Below, one piece after another: positions 1 through 12,085 of a stretch of DNA of 64,000 nucleotides. The position numbers and the translations under genes are program-made. This DNA is from Vicia villosa (Eukaryota; Streptophyta; Magnoliopsida; Fabales; Fabaceae). Every line of letters begins with the position of its first letter. Position 1 is the first letter of the stretch. The stretch lies in assembly GCF_029867415.1 (NCBI RefSeq), contig NW_026704997.1, positions 372,001-436,000 of the forward strand, given 5' to 3'. Under the pieces are notes generated by a model, which searched no databases, was not told the origin of the DNA, and saw only the letters and a program-made list of their open reading frames with translations.

Positions 1-170
1 TACATAAAAGTTACTTTATACGTCTAAAGATGAACACTATTGTTTTAGATTTTATATGGATTAGAAAATTCAATAATATTGTTCAGTTCTGGAATAAAAA
101 ATAGAGTGAGAATCGAAAATCATGATTGATTTAAGTTTTTGGGGGCAGTTGAAAGAGGTTGACCTTCAAC

Positions 171-792
171 GGTGTTTTAAAAATCGGAACGAACTGGTCG
201 GTTGGACCGGTTAAATCGAGAATCGAAAGGATCATTGATCTGATTTGATTGTTGGACCAGGTATGTTATTGAACTGGTGAGAGCCGGCCAAAATCGGAAA
301 AAATCGATGAACCGGCGATTTAAGAAAATCGGCAGTTCAAATGCATGCTTTTTTTAGCACAAAACGACGTTGTTTTCATATTTTTTTTATAAAAATCAAA
401 TTAAAATATAATTAGACTTTATTCAACCCTTATTTGGACTAATTTTCCTGTTTGCAATTAGACCTGGTTTAAAATTTATTTAAATTTATATTTTGTATTA
501 TTTTATTATGAGTGATGATTATATTTAGAATTTGAATGTAAAGAATAAACATATTAAATTATGATATTTTAAAATTTTGTAGGTGTTGTGGTTTTTTTAG
601 AGACTGAGATATCTGGTTCGACCGATTTAATAAATATATAATGTTGCAATAGAGACTGGTTTATTCAACCGAGTTATCCGGTTTAATTTCATTTAGTCAT
701 GCGGTTCGACCAGTGACCCAGTGGTTCAACCAATGAACCATTGACCCAGTACCCTCACTAGTTTGATGACCGGTTCAATTTTTAAAACACTG
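171..792. mobile_element. Non-autonomous terminal-inverted-repeat element, copy A
   Basis: The ends are imperfect inverted repeats. The left end reads GGTGTTTTAAAAATCGG, and the right end reads as CAGTGTTTTAAAAATTG on the other strand. The body is rich in ACCGGTT/CCGGTTCGACC motifs. The flanks CCTTCAAC (163-170) and CCTGCAAG (793-800) match at 6 of 8 positions, as an aged 8-bp target duplication would. That length is typical of hAT elements, but I would not assign the superfamily firmly. No coding sequence is seen. Confidence 0.55.
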
Positions 793-800
793 CCTGCAAG

Positions 801-1432
801 CAGTGTTTTAAAAATCGGACCGAATCGACCAATCAGATCGGTTGGACCGGGAACCGGAAGGGTCACCGGTTTGGTCTGATTGCTGGACCAGGTATGTTAT
901 TGAATCGGTGAGAACCGGCCAAAACCGATCAAAACAGGAAAAAACTAGTGAACCGGCGGTTTTAGAAAATCGACGGTTTTAGAAAATCGGCGGTTCAAAT
1001 GCATATTCTTTTTTTTCCGTACAAAATGACATCATTTTCATGATTTTTTTTAAATATATAATTAAAATATAATTAGATTTTATTTGAACCTTATTCGGAA
1101 CAACTTTTCCTCTCTTTGCAATTAGATCTGTTTAAAATTTATTTAAATTTAAATTTTGTATTATTTGATTGTGAGTTATGGTTATATTTAGAATTTGAAT
1201 GTAAAGAATAAACATACGAAATTATGATATTTTAAAATTTTAAAATTTTGTAGGTGTTTTGATATTTTTTAGAGACTGAGTCATCTAGTTCGAACGATTT
1301 AATAAATATATAGTAGTGCAATAGAGATAAGTTTATTCAACAGAGTTATCCGGTTTAATCCGATTTAGTCATGTGGTTCGACCACTAACCCAGTGGTTCA
1401 ACCAATGAACCAGTGACCCAGTATCCTCACTG
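801..1432. mobile_element. Terminal-inverted-repeat element, copy B (right end missing)
   Basis: This is the same family as copy A and starts directly after its flank with CAGTGTTTTAAAAATCGG. It follows copy A almost base for base, including the AT-rich middle and the repeated GGTTCGACC / AACCAATGAACC stretch near the right end. It stops at the CCTCACT motif and lacks the terminal CCGGTTCAATTTTTAAAACACTG-type end. It also holds a small local duplication of the TTTTAGAAAATCG segment near 960-985. Confidence 0.55.
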
Positions 1433-2288
1433 ATTTAGTCACGATGTGTCATTCTTTTTTCTCTTCCATTATTAATATGGGGCATATCAAGTGAGAATGA
1501 TATTTTTACATGAGAATGGTAGGAATAATTATTAGCCCTTCGATTTAAACATAAATGGTTGAAATTAAATGCAGAGAGTCGTTGGATGCACTTGCAATTA
1601 GGATCTTTGTTACCGTCATCAGGAGAATTCTCACGTGCTAAGAAGATCCTAGAAGATGTATTATTCCCTCAGAGTGATCGTTCGGGGGTCGATATGGTCG
1701 ATCCATAATAGTTTCCCCCAAGCTCGTGTATGTGCTCGATAAAGCATAGGTTTGTCGCTTCAGCTTTGGCTGCTGACCATTGTCGCCTTTATTTTTTGAA
1801 GAGCAAAAGAAATTATTTTTGTTCCTTGGAGATTTATGCATTTAATGCTCCATACTTTAAACGTCTTCCCGAAAGTGTCGTTATTACGACTCTTAAAAAC
1901 TAAAACACTTAAGTGTTGCGTGTGAGTGATTTGGCACGTTTGATAGAGTATATTTCCTTTTGCATGCTAGAATATAGTCTTCAAAGAGTTAGCATTAGTT
2001 TTCTTAGAGTCTTTTCCATAGTTTAACACTTATATTCTTCTTTGACATTTCACTTTCCTGCATTTGAAAAGTCAGTGCATTATGGATAAAAAATTGCAGA
2101 AGAGTGCTCACAAACCCTAAAAGAATGCTTAATCTTCATGGGTAGAATCTGGTTACTCCTCTATTTGTTATGTTTTTGCTAAAGTAGGCAATTTTTATGG
2201 CACATTTCTTGAAGTTAGTCTACCTTCACAATGGGGTATATAGACCCCAACTGAGAATGAAAGGATATGCAGTGAGTGTGGTGATTGA
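1433..2288. other. Intergenic, nothing recognised
   Basis: No gene, RNA or element boundary is recognised here. Short open frames (for example minus strand 1638-1841) look random. ATTGA at 2284-2288 is the probable left target duplication of the Tekay-like array. Confidence 0.5.
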
Positions 2289-2730
2289 TATAATGCCCGG
2301 AAATTCGATTATTCGCTTAATTTAGACATTTGGAGTGCTTATGGAATTTTTCGCGTTTTGGGACGATTTAATCGGTATTAGTTAGAGATAGCGGATCGAC
2401 AATTAATCGAGATTTTTAATATTTTTAGTATTAGAAATATTATTAGAGTGTCGGGTATTATTTTGGGAATTTTCAGAGCAAATAAAATTAGACCGTAAAA
2501 TAAGATTTAACGAGTAAATTGAGAGTTTTAAAAAAATAAATTAGATGGGCTGAATGGTGTTATGTTGTAATTTGGTTTTGGCCCAGATTGGAATAATTGA
2601 GAAGTGAGGATACACCTAGGTTTTTAGAAACTCAGTAACATAACATTTGGGAAAAAGAGAAGGACGGCAGAGAGAAGAGGAAAATTGGAACAGAAAAGAG
2701 ATACGAGAATTAGGCCGCGAAGAGAAAAAC

Positions 2731-3328
2731 GGAAGAATTACGCGAAGCCGGAAAGCTTGGATTCGACCGGAATTGTAAAGCGGACTCCGAATACAAGGTA
2801 AGGGCGGGGTTCTTGCTCTATAAACGGGGATATGATGGACCGTATGTGGGGTTTAGGGGATTTTATTATCTCTTTGTGTTCGATTGATTTCTAAAAATTG
2901 TATAAAATTATCTTATATTTGATTCTGTGTAAATGTGTTGTTTCCGTAAAAATTGATGTGTTGGTGATTTTATTGGTGTTAAATTTGTGTGATTTGATGC
3001 ATATAATTTGATACCGATATTCGTACGGCGGAAGAATTACGCGAAGCCGGAAAGCTTGGATTCGACCGGAATTGTAAAGCGGACTCCGAATACAAGGTAA
3101 GGGCGGGGTTCTTGCTCTATAAACGGGGATATGATGGACCGTATGTGGGGTTTAGGGGATTTTATTATCTCTTTGTGTTCGATTGATTTCTAAAAATTGT
3201 ATAAAATTATCTTATGTTTGATTCTGTGTAAATGTGTTGTTTCCGTAAAAATTGATGTGTTGGTGATTTTATTGGTGTTAAATTTGTGTGATTTGATGCA
3301 TATAATTTGATATCGATATTCGTACGGC
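2731..3328 (+). repeat. 299-bp tandem duplication private to LTR1
   Basis: Segments 2731-3029 and 3030-3328 are the same sequence in tandem, differing by eye at only two or three bases. LTR2 and LTR3 have one copy. The junction joins ...CGTACGGCG to GAAGAATTA, with a CGG microhomology at both ends of the unit. Confidence 0.9.
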
Positions 3329-3803
3329 GGGCTGTTTATAACATCAATTTTCGTTCTCCTAGATACTTATATTGTTTCGATAATGAAAAAAAATGATATA
3401 TATTGAAAATATTTACTGTAGTGTCGTCACGTTCATTAAATGTTTGTTTTCATTCTACGTCACTAGCCTCACGTTTATTGACATAAAACCATGTTTCAAT
3501 ATATGGTATGCTTAATTGTTTAGAGAATTGAATGAGCATGTAAAATCTGGAAATAAATATATTACATCATTTTATAAGAAAAAAAAAAAAGAGATGCTTG
3601 CTTAGAAGACAATATATATTGCGTTAATATGCATGTTGCTTCTCTTTTCTATTGTAGCGACCACTGTTATTTTGGTAGATATAATAAACTAAGTAGGTGG
3701 CAATTTGATGAAATATATTAATATAAAGCGTATACGGTAGCTGTAAATTTAGTCAATTAGGAATCAGGTTGCAGATTTACTAATATATAATACTTCATTA
3801 GTT

Positions 3804-3805
<2 letters not shown>

Positions 3806-3858
<53 letters not shown>

Positions 3859-3859
3859 G
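3806..3859. repeat. (ATA)n microsatellite in LTR1
   Basis: This is an uninterrupted trinucleotide run. The same site in LTR2 (12057-12085) and LTR3 (15787-15853) has a different length, so it is a length-variable locus within the LTR. Confidence 0.95.
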
Positions 3860-5321
3860 TTTAATATTATTAGTGTAATATTTTTAGGAGTTTTGAGTTA
3901 GAGATGAATATTTGTATTATTTGGTTAATTTAAAATATTTTCAATAGTGTTGTTGGAGTTGTCAATAGGGTTGTCAGAGGTACTTTCAAGTTGTTTAGAG
4001 TAAAATCTGATAAACTCTAGATTAAAATTGAAGGTATTTGACCATTTAGAGTCGTTTTATTATTACTTTAGTCAGACTATTGGCCAATTTGATGCATAAG
4101 AGTTACCTTCATATGTGATAAGAATTGTCAGTAGGGTATTTTTAGACACTTTAGAGTTGTATGAATTATTGTAAAGTTGTTTAGAGTCCCTTTGAAACTC
4201 CGTCGAATTATAACTATATATTATTATAATTTTTGTGAGTTAATAATATAGAAGGAGTTAATGAAAATAACAGTAGCACTTTGTTGCCCATCAGTGTTGT
4301 GACCAATTTTGTAATAGAGGCATTATATAAGTAGCATAGGAATATAATAATAGACGGAAAAATATATAGCGAGTTGAATAATATTGGGAGTGTTCGGGGA
4401 TAATCCGATAACCGTTGTGCTTGCGGTGTTTTTGTTAATGTTGCGACGTGACGTATTTTTGTGAGTTTTGTGAAGTATGGCGATGTTTGCGTGAATTATC
4501 TGTGAAGAATTATTGTTGTTGATTTGTCGTGTGATATATTGTGATGTTGCGATGAGTTTTTGTGAATTATTGCGAAGCGCAGGATTTAAGGTGGCGATTG
4601 TTTATCAATAACTATTGATATATTTTGGCGATGTAGGCGAATGCCTTTGTGACGATGTTTGGCGACATGTTTGTGATATAGGCGTATGTCTCGCGACGTT
4701 GTTTTGAGATGTTTGTGATTTGTTGCATTTCATCAGTGTCTCATGATTTGCATGTTTTAGTGATGGCCTGAATTGGCAAACAACGGTGAAGGCTTGTGCC
4801 TGTTTTGATGCCTCTATTATCTGGTAATTGGCGATGGGGGCTGAAGCCCTGGGTACCACATGCATGAGCATTTGTTAAAGTCGCATTTCATTTGTGTGAT
4901 TATGATGTTATGTATTTTGATGTATGAATTTATGTGACTTGTTGTGAACTTTAAATATGATCTTATGTGAGATATTGTGACTTGTGTTGTTGATTGAAAC
5001 AGTGAAGTAAACTAGGCGGTAACGATTATACTGCAAAGCGATAATTACTATAACTTGAACCTGAATATACTATTTATCATCACCCTGTTTATATTGTTTG
5101 ATATCTCACCCCTTTATTTTGTTTCGTCGTTACCTTTATATTGGTAACGCACAGGTGATAGCTTGATGAAGATTTAGACGCTATGAGTTGAGTCGGTGAT
5201 CGCTCTGATACGTAGCACTTGGGGGGAGGATAAACGATTGTTTTACTTATTGTTATATTTTCAGAATTTTATATGGTTTTGGTTTAAATTATAACTTAAA
5301 GTTACCGTGCAAAGATGCTAC

Positions 5322-5765
5322 TGTGAGATATTGGATCGAACTCTAGTATGGTCGAAGGGTAGCTTCTTGGTTCGACAGGATTAAGCATGAAGTCGAAGGT
5401 TGTTCACATTCTTGTGTCGAAGATGCTAGGGTCGTTAGCATGTTAAATTAGGTTTTAGTGTTTAAACCCTAATTTGTTAAGTTAGCTTGTTTATTAAGTT
5501 GGCTTGTGTAATGGGCCTTGTGGAAAAAATCCATTAGTTAGTATGTTAGGTTTTATTATAAATAGCATACTAGTCTCTCATCATTGCTAAGCTGCAAATC
5601 CTAATTTGGGGTGAGAGAGGTTATTTGTTATTCTTGTAAACTTGTAATCTTGTTTTAAGAGAAAGTAAAAGAATAGCAGTTATAACCAATCTTGTGTTCC
5701 TCTTCTTCCTTGTCCTTTATTCTTCCCTTGTATTATACTTTGTTCTTGGCATTGAATTCACAACA
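5322..5765 (+). repeat. Copia 5' LTR
   Basis: 444 bp, TG...CA. It is preceded by target duplication GCTAC. It contains a TATA box and is followed by AATTGGTGCGGTGAGCG at 5766. The primer site there is not the usual initiator-methionine type, and I could not name its tRNA. Confidence 0.93.
5557..5564 (+). promoter_or_regulatory. TATA box of the copia LTR
   Basis: TATAAATA lies 236 bp into the LTR. The same motif occurs in the 3' LTR and in the solo LTR. The transcript would start about 25-35 bp downstream, near the TCTCTCATCATTGC stretch. Confidence 0.7.
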
Positions 5766-5790
5766 AATTGGTGCGGTGAGCGTGGAGAAG

Positions 5791-8700
5791 ATGCCTTCAA
5801 CAAAGTATGAGATTGAAAAGTTCACCGGAGTGAATGATTTCGGTCTGTGGCGCTTGAAGATGAAAGCCCTACTGGTTCAGCAAGGTTGCTTGGAAGCGTT
5901 GAAGGGAGAGGCAGCCATGAATGCAGAATTGACGGCAACGGAGAAGACGAATATGATCGAGAAAGCACACAGCGCAATTTTGTTGAGCTTTGGTAATAAG
6001 GTTCTCCGGCATGTATCAAAGGAGGCGACGGCATCAGGGTTATGGGTGAAACTTGAAAGTTAGTATATGACCAAATCACTGGTAAATCGACTCTACCTGA
6101 AGCAAGCCTTGTATTCATTCAAGATGATTGAAGACAAAATGTTGGCTGAGCAGTTGGATATGTTCAACAAGCTGATTCTTGATCTTGAAAATATTGATGT
6201 GAAGATCGATGATGAAGATCAAACATTGTTACTATTGTGTTCTTTGCCTCGATCACATGCTCACTTCAAAGAAACTCTCCTGTATGGAGGGGAGTCCCTG
6301 ACCTTTGAAGAAGTTCAATCAGCCCTGTATTCTAAGGACTTGAACGAACGAAAGGAGCATAAACCTTCGACTGTTGGCGAAGGTTTGGCCGTTAAAGGAA
6401 AACTCTTACGAAAGGATGGTAAGTTTGACAAGAAGAAGGGCAAAAGCCAGTCGAAGTCTTACAGTGGCGAAGCATCTGGCATTCGATGCTATCATTGTAA
6501 GAAGGAGGGTCACACAAGATAGGTGTGCCCTGAACGCTTGAAAGATCATGGAGGTAAGGATAATGTCAATGCAGCCATTGTTCAAGATGATTTCGAATCA
6601 TCTGATGTTCTTGTGGTTTCAAGTTGTGACTCGAGAAGAGAGTGGATTATGGATTCAGGTTGCACTTGACACATGACTCCAAACAAAGACTTGTTCGAGG
6701 AATTATGTGATCAAGATGGTGGATCAGTATTGCTGGGAAACAACAAGGCTTGCAAGATTGCAGGTGTTGGATCTGTAAGGTTCAAACTCCATGATGAGTC
6801 AATAAGGTTGTTGACTGAAGTCAGGTATGTTCCTGATTTGAAGAGAAATCTACTTTCTCTTGGTGAATTCGACAAGAAAGGATATGTTTTCCAAGGAGAG
6901 AAAAGTATCCTAAGAGTCATGAAGGGTTCGAAGGAAGTCTTGAGAGGCGTGAAGAAACAAGGCTTGTATACCCTTGAGGCTGAAGTTGTAAGTGGTTCGA
7001 CAAATGTTGCATCCACGAAACCTTTGTCGAAGACAGAAATCTGGCACATGAGATTGGGCCATGTCAGTGAAAGGGGTCTGGTCGAATTAGGAAAACAAAA
7101 TCTGCTTGGTGGAGACAAAGTCGAAAAGCTGAAGTTTTGTGAACCCTGTGTACTTGGAAAATCTTGCAGAGTGAAGTTCAACAAAGGCAAACAAAGAACA
7201 CATGGATCCCTTGATTACATCCATACTGATCTTTGGGGGCCTGCAAGGTGTCCATCACATTCAGGAGCAAGGTATTTTCTATCCATAGTAGATGATTATT
7301 CCAGAAATTTATGGGTATTCATCCAGAAGACTAAGGATGAAACTTTTGAGGATTTCAAAAGTTGGAAGACTCTGGTTGAAAATCAGACTGGCAGAAAGGT
7401 CAAGAGGTTGAGAACCGACAATGGCCTTGAATTTTGTAATGAGGCATTTGACAGTTTTTGTGCTGCCTCTGGTATTGCAAGGCACAAAACTACTGCAGGT
7501 ACTCCACAGCAAAATGGTTTGGCTGAAAGGTTTAATCGAACTATTTTGGAGAGAGTTAGATGCATGTTGACTAGTGCTGGACTGATGAAGGTGTTCTGGG
7601 CTGAGGCTGTTTCGACAGCAACATATCTGATAAACAGATGTCCTTCGACAGCGTTAGATATGAAGACACCTGAAGAAGTTTGGTCGGGACATCCACCAGA
7701 TCTCGACAAACTGAGAGTATTTGGCTGCGTAGCCTATGCTCACATTAGGCAAGACAAGGTCGAACCTAGAGCTCTGAAATGCATGTTCATGGGATACCCT
7801 GAAGGAGTCAAAGCTTATAGGCTATGGTGCCTAGAGCCAGGTCACAGGAGGTGTATCACCAGTCGAGATGTAGTTTTCAATGAAGCTGAAATGGCTTTTA
7901 AGAAAATTGATGATGTTGGTCGAAGTACAGAAACATCTGACGAATAGCTGGAACAGGTAGAGATTCCTGTTGAGGTGGAGCATGTTGATGCTGAATTGCA
8001 TATCCCTGATGAAGTCAAAGAAGAAGTAGAAGATGCTGAGGAAGTTGAGGAAACTGACGATGACTACCTATTGTCGAGAGATAGGTCGAGAAGAGTCATC
8101 AAGGCACCTCAGAGACTTAGGTGTGCAGATCTTATAGCTTATGCCTTAATCTCTGCAAGTGAGGTTCTAGACGAAGAACCTAGAGACTACAAGGAAGTTA
8201 TGAGGAGTCGAAATAAGACTAAATGGCTGAAAGCCATGGATGATGAGATGAAATCTCTTCATGATAATCATACTTGGGAACTGATCAAGAAAACTGCTGG
8301 GGCAAGGTTAGTCAGTTGTAAATAGATTTTCAAAGTTAAGGAAGGAATTGAAGGAGTGACGTCGAAAAGATACAAGGCAAGGTTAGTTGCAAGGGGTTTC
8401 ACTCAGAAAGAAGGTGTCGACTTCAATGATGTGTTTTCTCCTGTTGTGAAGCATAGGTCCATTCGAATGTTGCTTGCCATGGTGGCACAGTTCGATCTTG
8501 AACTGGAACAGATGGATGTGAAAACTGCGTTCTTGTATGGTGATCTAGATGAAACGATCCTGATGAGGCAACCTGAAGGGTATGTCGAAAATGGGAAGGA
8601 AGATTGTGTGTGCAAGTTAAAGAGATCTTTGTATGGGCTTAAACAATCTCCTCGACAGTGGAATAGGAGATTCGACAAGTTCATGGCACGCATAAGTTTC

Positions 8701-9756
8701 ATTAGAAGTCAGTTCGACCACTGCGTTTACTCCAGATTTCGACCTGGTAATTCATTTGTTATTTTGTTGCTTTATGTTGATGATATTCTCATAGCAAGCA
8801 ACAATGTTGAAGATGTGACGAGGGTGAAGGTTGAACTCAATAAGGAGTTCGATATGAAGGATCTGGGAGCTACTTCCAGGTTTCTTGGAATTGACATTCG
8901 AAGAGATAGAAAGAAGTCGAAGTTATGCTTATCTCAAGAGGCATATCTACGGAAGATTCTCGAAAAGTTTGGTATGTCGAATTCGAAGCCAGTTGTGACT
9001 CCAACAAACCCTCAATTCAAGTTAAGTATTGATCAGTATCCCAGTACTGATGTCGAAAGAGCCTATATGAATAGCATCCCATATGCTAATATAGTTGGTT
9101 CTTTGATGTATGCTATGGTCTGTACTAGACCCGACATAGCATATGCAGTAAGTCTTGTAAGCAAGTACATGGCGAACCCTGGAAAGGCTCACTGGCAAGC
9201 ATTGAAGTGGATTTTAAGGTACATAAATGGGTCTCTGAAAAGAGTCCTAACTTATGGTGGAGCCTTGGGGGAAGATAGTAAAGAAGTAATAGAAGGATAT
9301 GTCGACTCTGATTATGTAGGTTGTATGGATTCCAGAAAATCTATTTCTGGATATGTTTTCACTATGTTTGGCACTGCAATTAGTTGGAAAGCAACACTTC
9401 AGAAGGTTGTTGCTCTATCAATCACTGAAGCGGAGTATATTGCCCTAACTGAAGCTGTGAAAGAAGCATTGTGGCTTGAAGGTTTTGCGAAGGAGCTGAA
9501 ACTTCAAGGTCGAGGTATCACTGTTAAATGTGATAGTCAAAGTGCAATACACCTGTCGAAGAATTCAGCCTATCATGAGCGAACTAAGCACATTGATGTG
9601 AGGCTGCATTTCGTCAGAGGAGTAATCAAGCGTGGAGAAGTCCAAGTGCTGAAGGTTTCGACTGAAGACAATGCTGCTGATATGATCACCAAGACATTGC
9701 CGAGCTGCAAGTTTTTCCACTGTATGCAGTTGATAAAGCTGCATGAAGAAAGCTAG
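5791..9756 (+). pseudogene. Copia gag-pol polyprotein, broken by five in-frame stops
   Basis: One reading frame of about 1,320 codons runs from ATG 5791 to the stop at 9754-9756 without any frameshift. It is cut by stops at 6061, 6520, 6667, 7945 and 8323 (TAG, TAG, TGA, TAG, TAG). In order it encodes gag and a CCHC zinc knuckle (CYHC at 6488, with a stop inside the knuckle). Then come the protease DSGC motif (6652) with a stop two codons later, the integrase HHCC region (about 7042-7150), and the integrase catalytic core (HTDLWGP about 7219, RTDNG about 7411, PQQNG about 7505). The reverse transcriptase has YVDD at 8773-8784, and RNase H ends the frame. Two stops (6667, 8323) sit where this family usually has tryptophan, as G-to-A change would give. 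It cannot make a full polyprotein. The open segment 8356-9756 still spans most of RT-RNase H. Confidence 0.95.
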
Positions 9757-9785
9757 TTTGTTCCCTTGATGTTGTAGAGTTAGAT

Positions 9786-9799
9786 CCAAGGTGGAGATT
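9786..9799 (+). other. Copia polypurine tract
   Basis: The purine-rich stretch CCAAGGTGGAGATT directly precedes the 3' LTR, as expected for the plus-strand primer of copia elements. Confidence 0.75.
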
Positions 9800-10243
9800 T
9801 GTGAGATATTGGATCGAACTCTAGTATGGTCGAAGGGTAGCTTCTTGGTTCGACAGGATTAAGCATGAAGTCGAAGGTTGTTCACATGCTTGTGTCGAAG
9901 GTGCTAGGGTCGTTAGCATGTTAAATTAGGTTTTAGTGTTTAAACCCTAATTTGTTAAGTTAGCTTGTTTATTAAGTTGGCTTGTGTAATGGGCCTTGTG
10001 GAAAAAGCCCATTAGTTAGTATGTTAGGTTTTATTATAAATAGCATATTAGTCTCTCATCATTGCTAAGCTGCAAATCCTAATTTGGGGTGCGAGAGGTT
10101 ATTTGTTATTCTTGTAAACTTGTAATCTTGTTTTAAGAGAAAGTAAAAGAATAGCAGTTATAACCAATCTCGTGTTCCTCTTCTTCCTTGTCCTTTATTC
10201 TTCCCTTGTATTATACTTTGTTCTTGACATTGAATTTACAACA
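9800..10243 (+). repeat. Copia 3' LTR
   Basis: 444 bp, about nine substitutions from the 5' LTR (for example TTCTTG/GCTTG, AAAATCC/AAAGCCC, CTTGG/CTTGA). It is followed by target duplication GCTAC. Confidence 0.93.
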
Positions 10244-10493
10244 GCTACGATATTGTTTGAATAATTATGAAGTCTGTTGATTACGTTGCGAGTTAATTGT
10301 TTTAATTTGAAACAAAGTGATTTCGAGTAATGATTTTATTGTCGTTTTGAATTTCTGTGCTATGTATCTATATGAAGGAAAGTAAGCCGTAAATGTTTTC
10401 GAATGACGAATATGTGATACCTCAAATGAACTTGTTTGAAATTTATACTCTGATTTTTCCATATAATTTATCGGATAGATTTGGGGTGTTACA

Positions 10494-10820
10494 TTAGTGG
10501 TATCAGAGAAGGTCGGTCCGTCCGGCCAGAGTCGTCTAATTGTTGTTTATCCCTTAGTACGCGACATGTGTGTGAAACACTATTGGTACTTGTTTGTTTT
10601 GTTGCAGGGTTAGTTTGAGTGAAGTGGGGGAGAAGCTTTGCTTCTCGAATGTGGTTTAGTTGCAAGGTGCAAAGAGGTATCGTAATGGTTGACATATGTG
10701 TAGTCGAAGTGAGATGTGTTAATTGATTGATATGTTGAAAGGTTGGACGTGGGAGTGAAGTTGATGATGGTGGTGTCGGGAATATTTTCGAGGACGAAAA
10801 TCTTTTAAGTGGGGGAGAGT
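10494..10820 (+). other. Tekay-like interior 1 (PBS to PPT only)
   Basis: 327 bp. The primer site TGGTATCAGAG lies at 10498, and the polypurine tract AAGTGGGGGAGAGT at 10807-10820. Everything that normally lies between (gag-pol) is absent except a relic of the 3' end (TTTCGAGGACGAAAAT at about 10785). No open frame is of note. Confidence 0.85.
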
Positions 10821-12056
10821 TGTAACGCCCAGAAATTCGATTATTCGCTTAATTTAGACGTTTGGAGTGTTTATGGAATTTTTCGCGTTTTGGGACGATT
10901 TAATCGGTATTAGTTCGGGATAGCGGATCAAAAATTAATCAGGATTTTAATATTTTTAGTATAAGAAATATTATTAGAGTGTCGGGTATTATTTTGGGAA
11001 TTTTTAGAGCAAATAAAATTAGACCGTAAAATAAGAATTAACGAGTAAATTGGGATTTTAATAAAATAAATTAGATGGGCTGAGTGGTGTTATGTTGTAA
11101 CTTGGTTTTGGCTCAGATTGGAACAATTGAGAAGTGAGGATACACCTAGGTTTTTAGAAACTCGGTAACATAACATTTGGGAAAAAGAGAAGGACGGCAG
11201 AGAGAAGAGGAAAATTGGAAAAGAAAAGAGATACGAGAATTAAGCCGCGAAGAGAAAAACGGAAGAATTATGCGAAGCCGGAAAGTTTGGATTTGACTGG
11301 AATTGTAAAGCGGACTCCGAATACAAGGTAAGGGTAGGGTTCTTGCTCTATAAACGGGGATATGATGGACCGTATGTGGGGTTTAGGGAATTTTATTATC
11401 TATTTGTGTTCGACTGATTTCTAAAAATTGTATGAAATTATCTTATGTTTGTTCTGTGTAAATTTATTGTTTCCGTAAAAATTGATGTGTTGATGATTTT
11501 ATTGGTGTTAAATTTGTGTGATTTGATGCATTTAATTTGATACTGATATTCGTACGGCGGGCTGTTTATAACATCAATTTCCATTCTCCTATATACTTAT
11601 ATTGTTTCGATAATGAAAAAAAATTATATATATTAAAAATATCTACTGTAGCATCGTCACATTCATGTAATGTTTGTTTTCATCTACGTCACTAGCCTCA
11701 CGTTTATTGACATAGAACCATGTTTCAATATATGGTATGCTTAATTGTTTAGAGAATTGAATGAGCATGTGAAATCTGGAATTGAATGAGCATGTAAAAT
11801 CTGGAAATAAATATATTACATCATTCTATAGAAGAAGAAAAAAGAGATGCTTGCTTAGAAGACAATATATATTGCGTTAATATGCATGTTGCTTCTCTTT
11901 TCTATTGTAGCGACCACTGTTATTTTGGTAGATATAATAAACTAAGTAGGTGGCAATTTGATGAAATATATTAATATAAAGCGTATACGGTAGCTGTAAA
12001 TTTAGTCAATTAGGAATCAGATTGCAGATTTACTAATATATAATACTTCATTAGTT

Positions 12057-12085
12057 TATAATAATAATAATAATAATAATAATAG
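12057..12085. repeat. (ATA)n microsatellite in LTR2
   Basis: Shortest of the three allelic microsatellites in the array. Confidence 0.9.

Larger units (their letters stand above)
5322..10243 (+). mobile_element. Complete copia (Ty1) retrotransposon, Tork-like
   Basis: Two 444-bp LTRs (5322-5765 and 9800-10243) bound a single gag-pol frame. The target duplication GCTAC is perfect (5317-5321 and 10244-10248). LTRs begin TGTGAGATATTGG and end ACAACA, and differ by about nine substitutions by eye. Domain order gag, protease, integrase, reverse transcriptase, RNase H is that of copia. The gag start and the protease/integrase wording most resemble the Tork lineage (Tnt1 group); that placement is from recall. 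The element is inserted in LTR1 of the Tekay-like array and is dead because of five stop codons. Confidence 0.93.
2289..10493 (+). repeat. Tekay-like LTR1, split by copia insertion
   Basis: LTR1 sequence is 2289-5321 plus 10244-10493, about 3.3 kb without the copia. It differs from LTR2 and LTR3 in its left half: it lacks the 23-bp duplication of GAATGAGCATGTAAAATCTGG that LTR2 and LTR3 share near 11761-11810 and 15487-15535. It carries a private 299-bp tandem duplication. In its right half it is nearly identical to LTR2. Confidence 0.8.

Noticed and set aside
5822..6118. Antisense open frames across the copia (also 6711-7190, 7383-7709, 8403-8702)
   Set aside because: They lie opposite a well-supported gag-pol frame and have no domain of their own.
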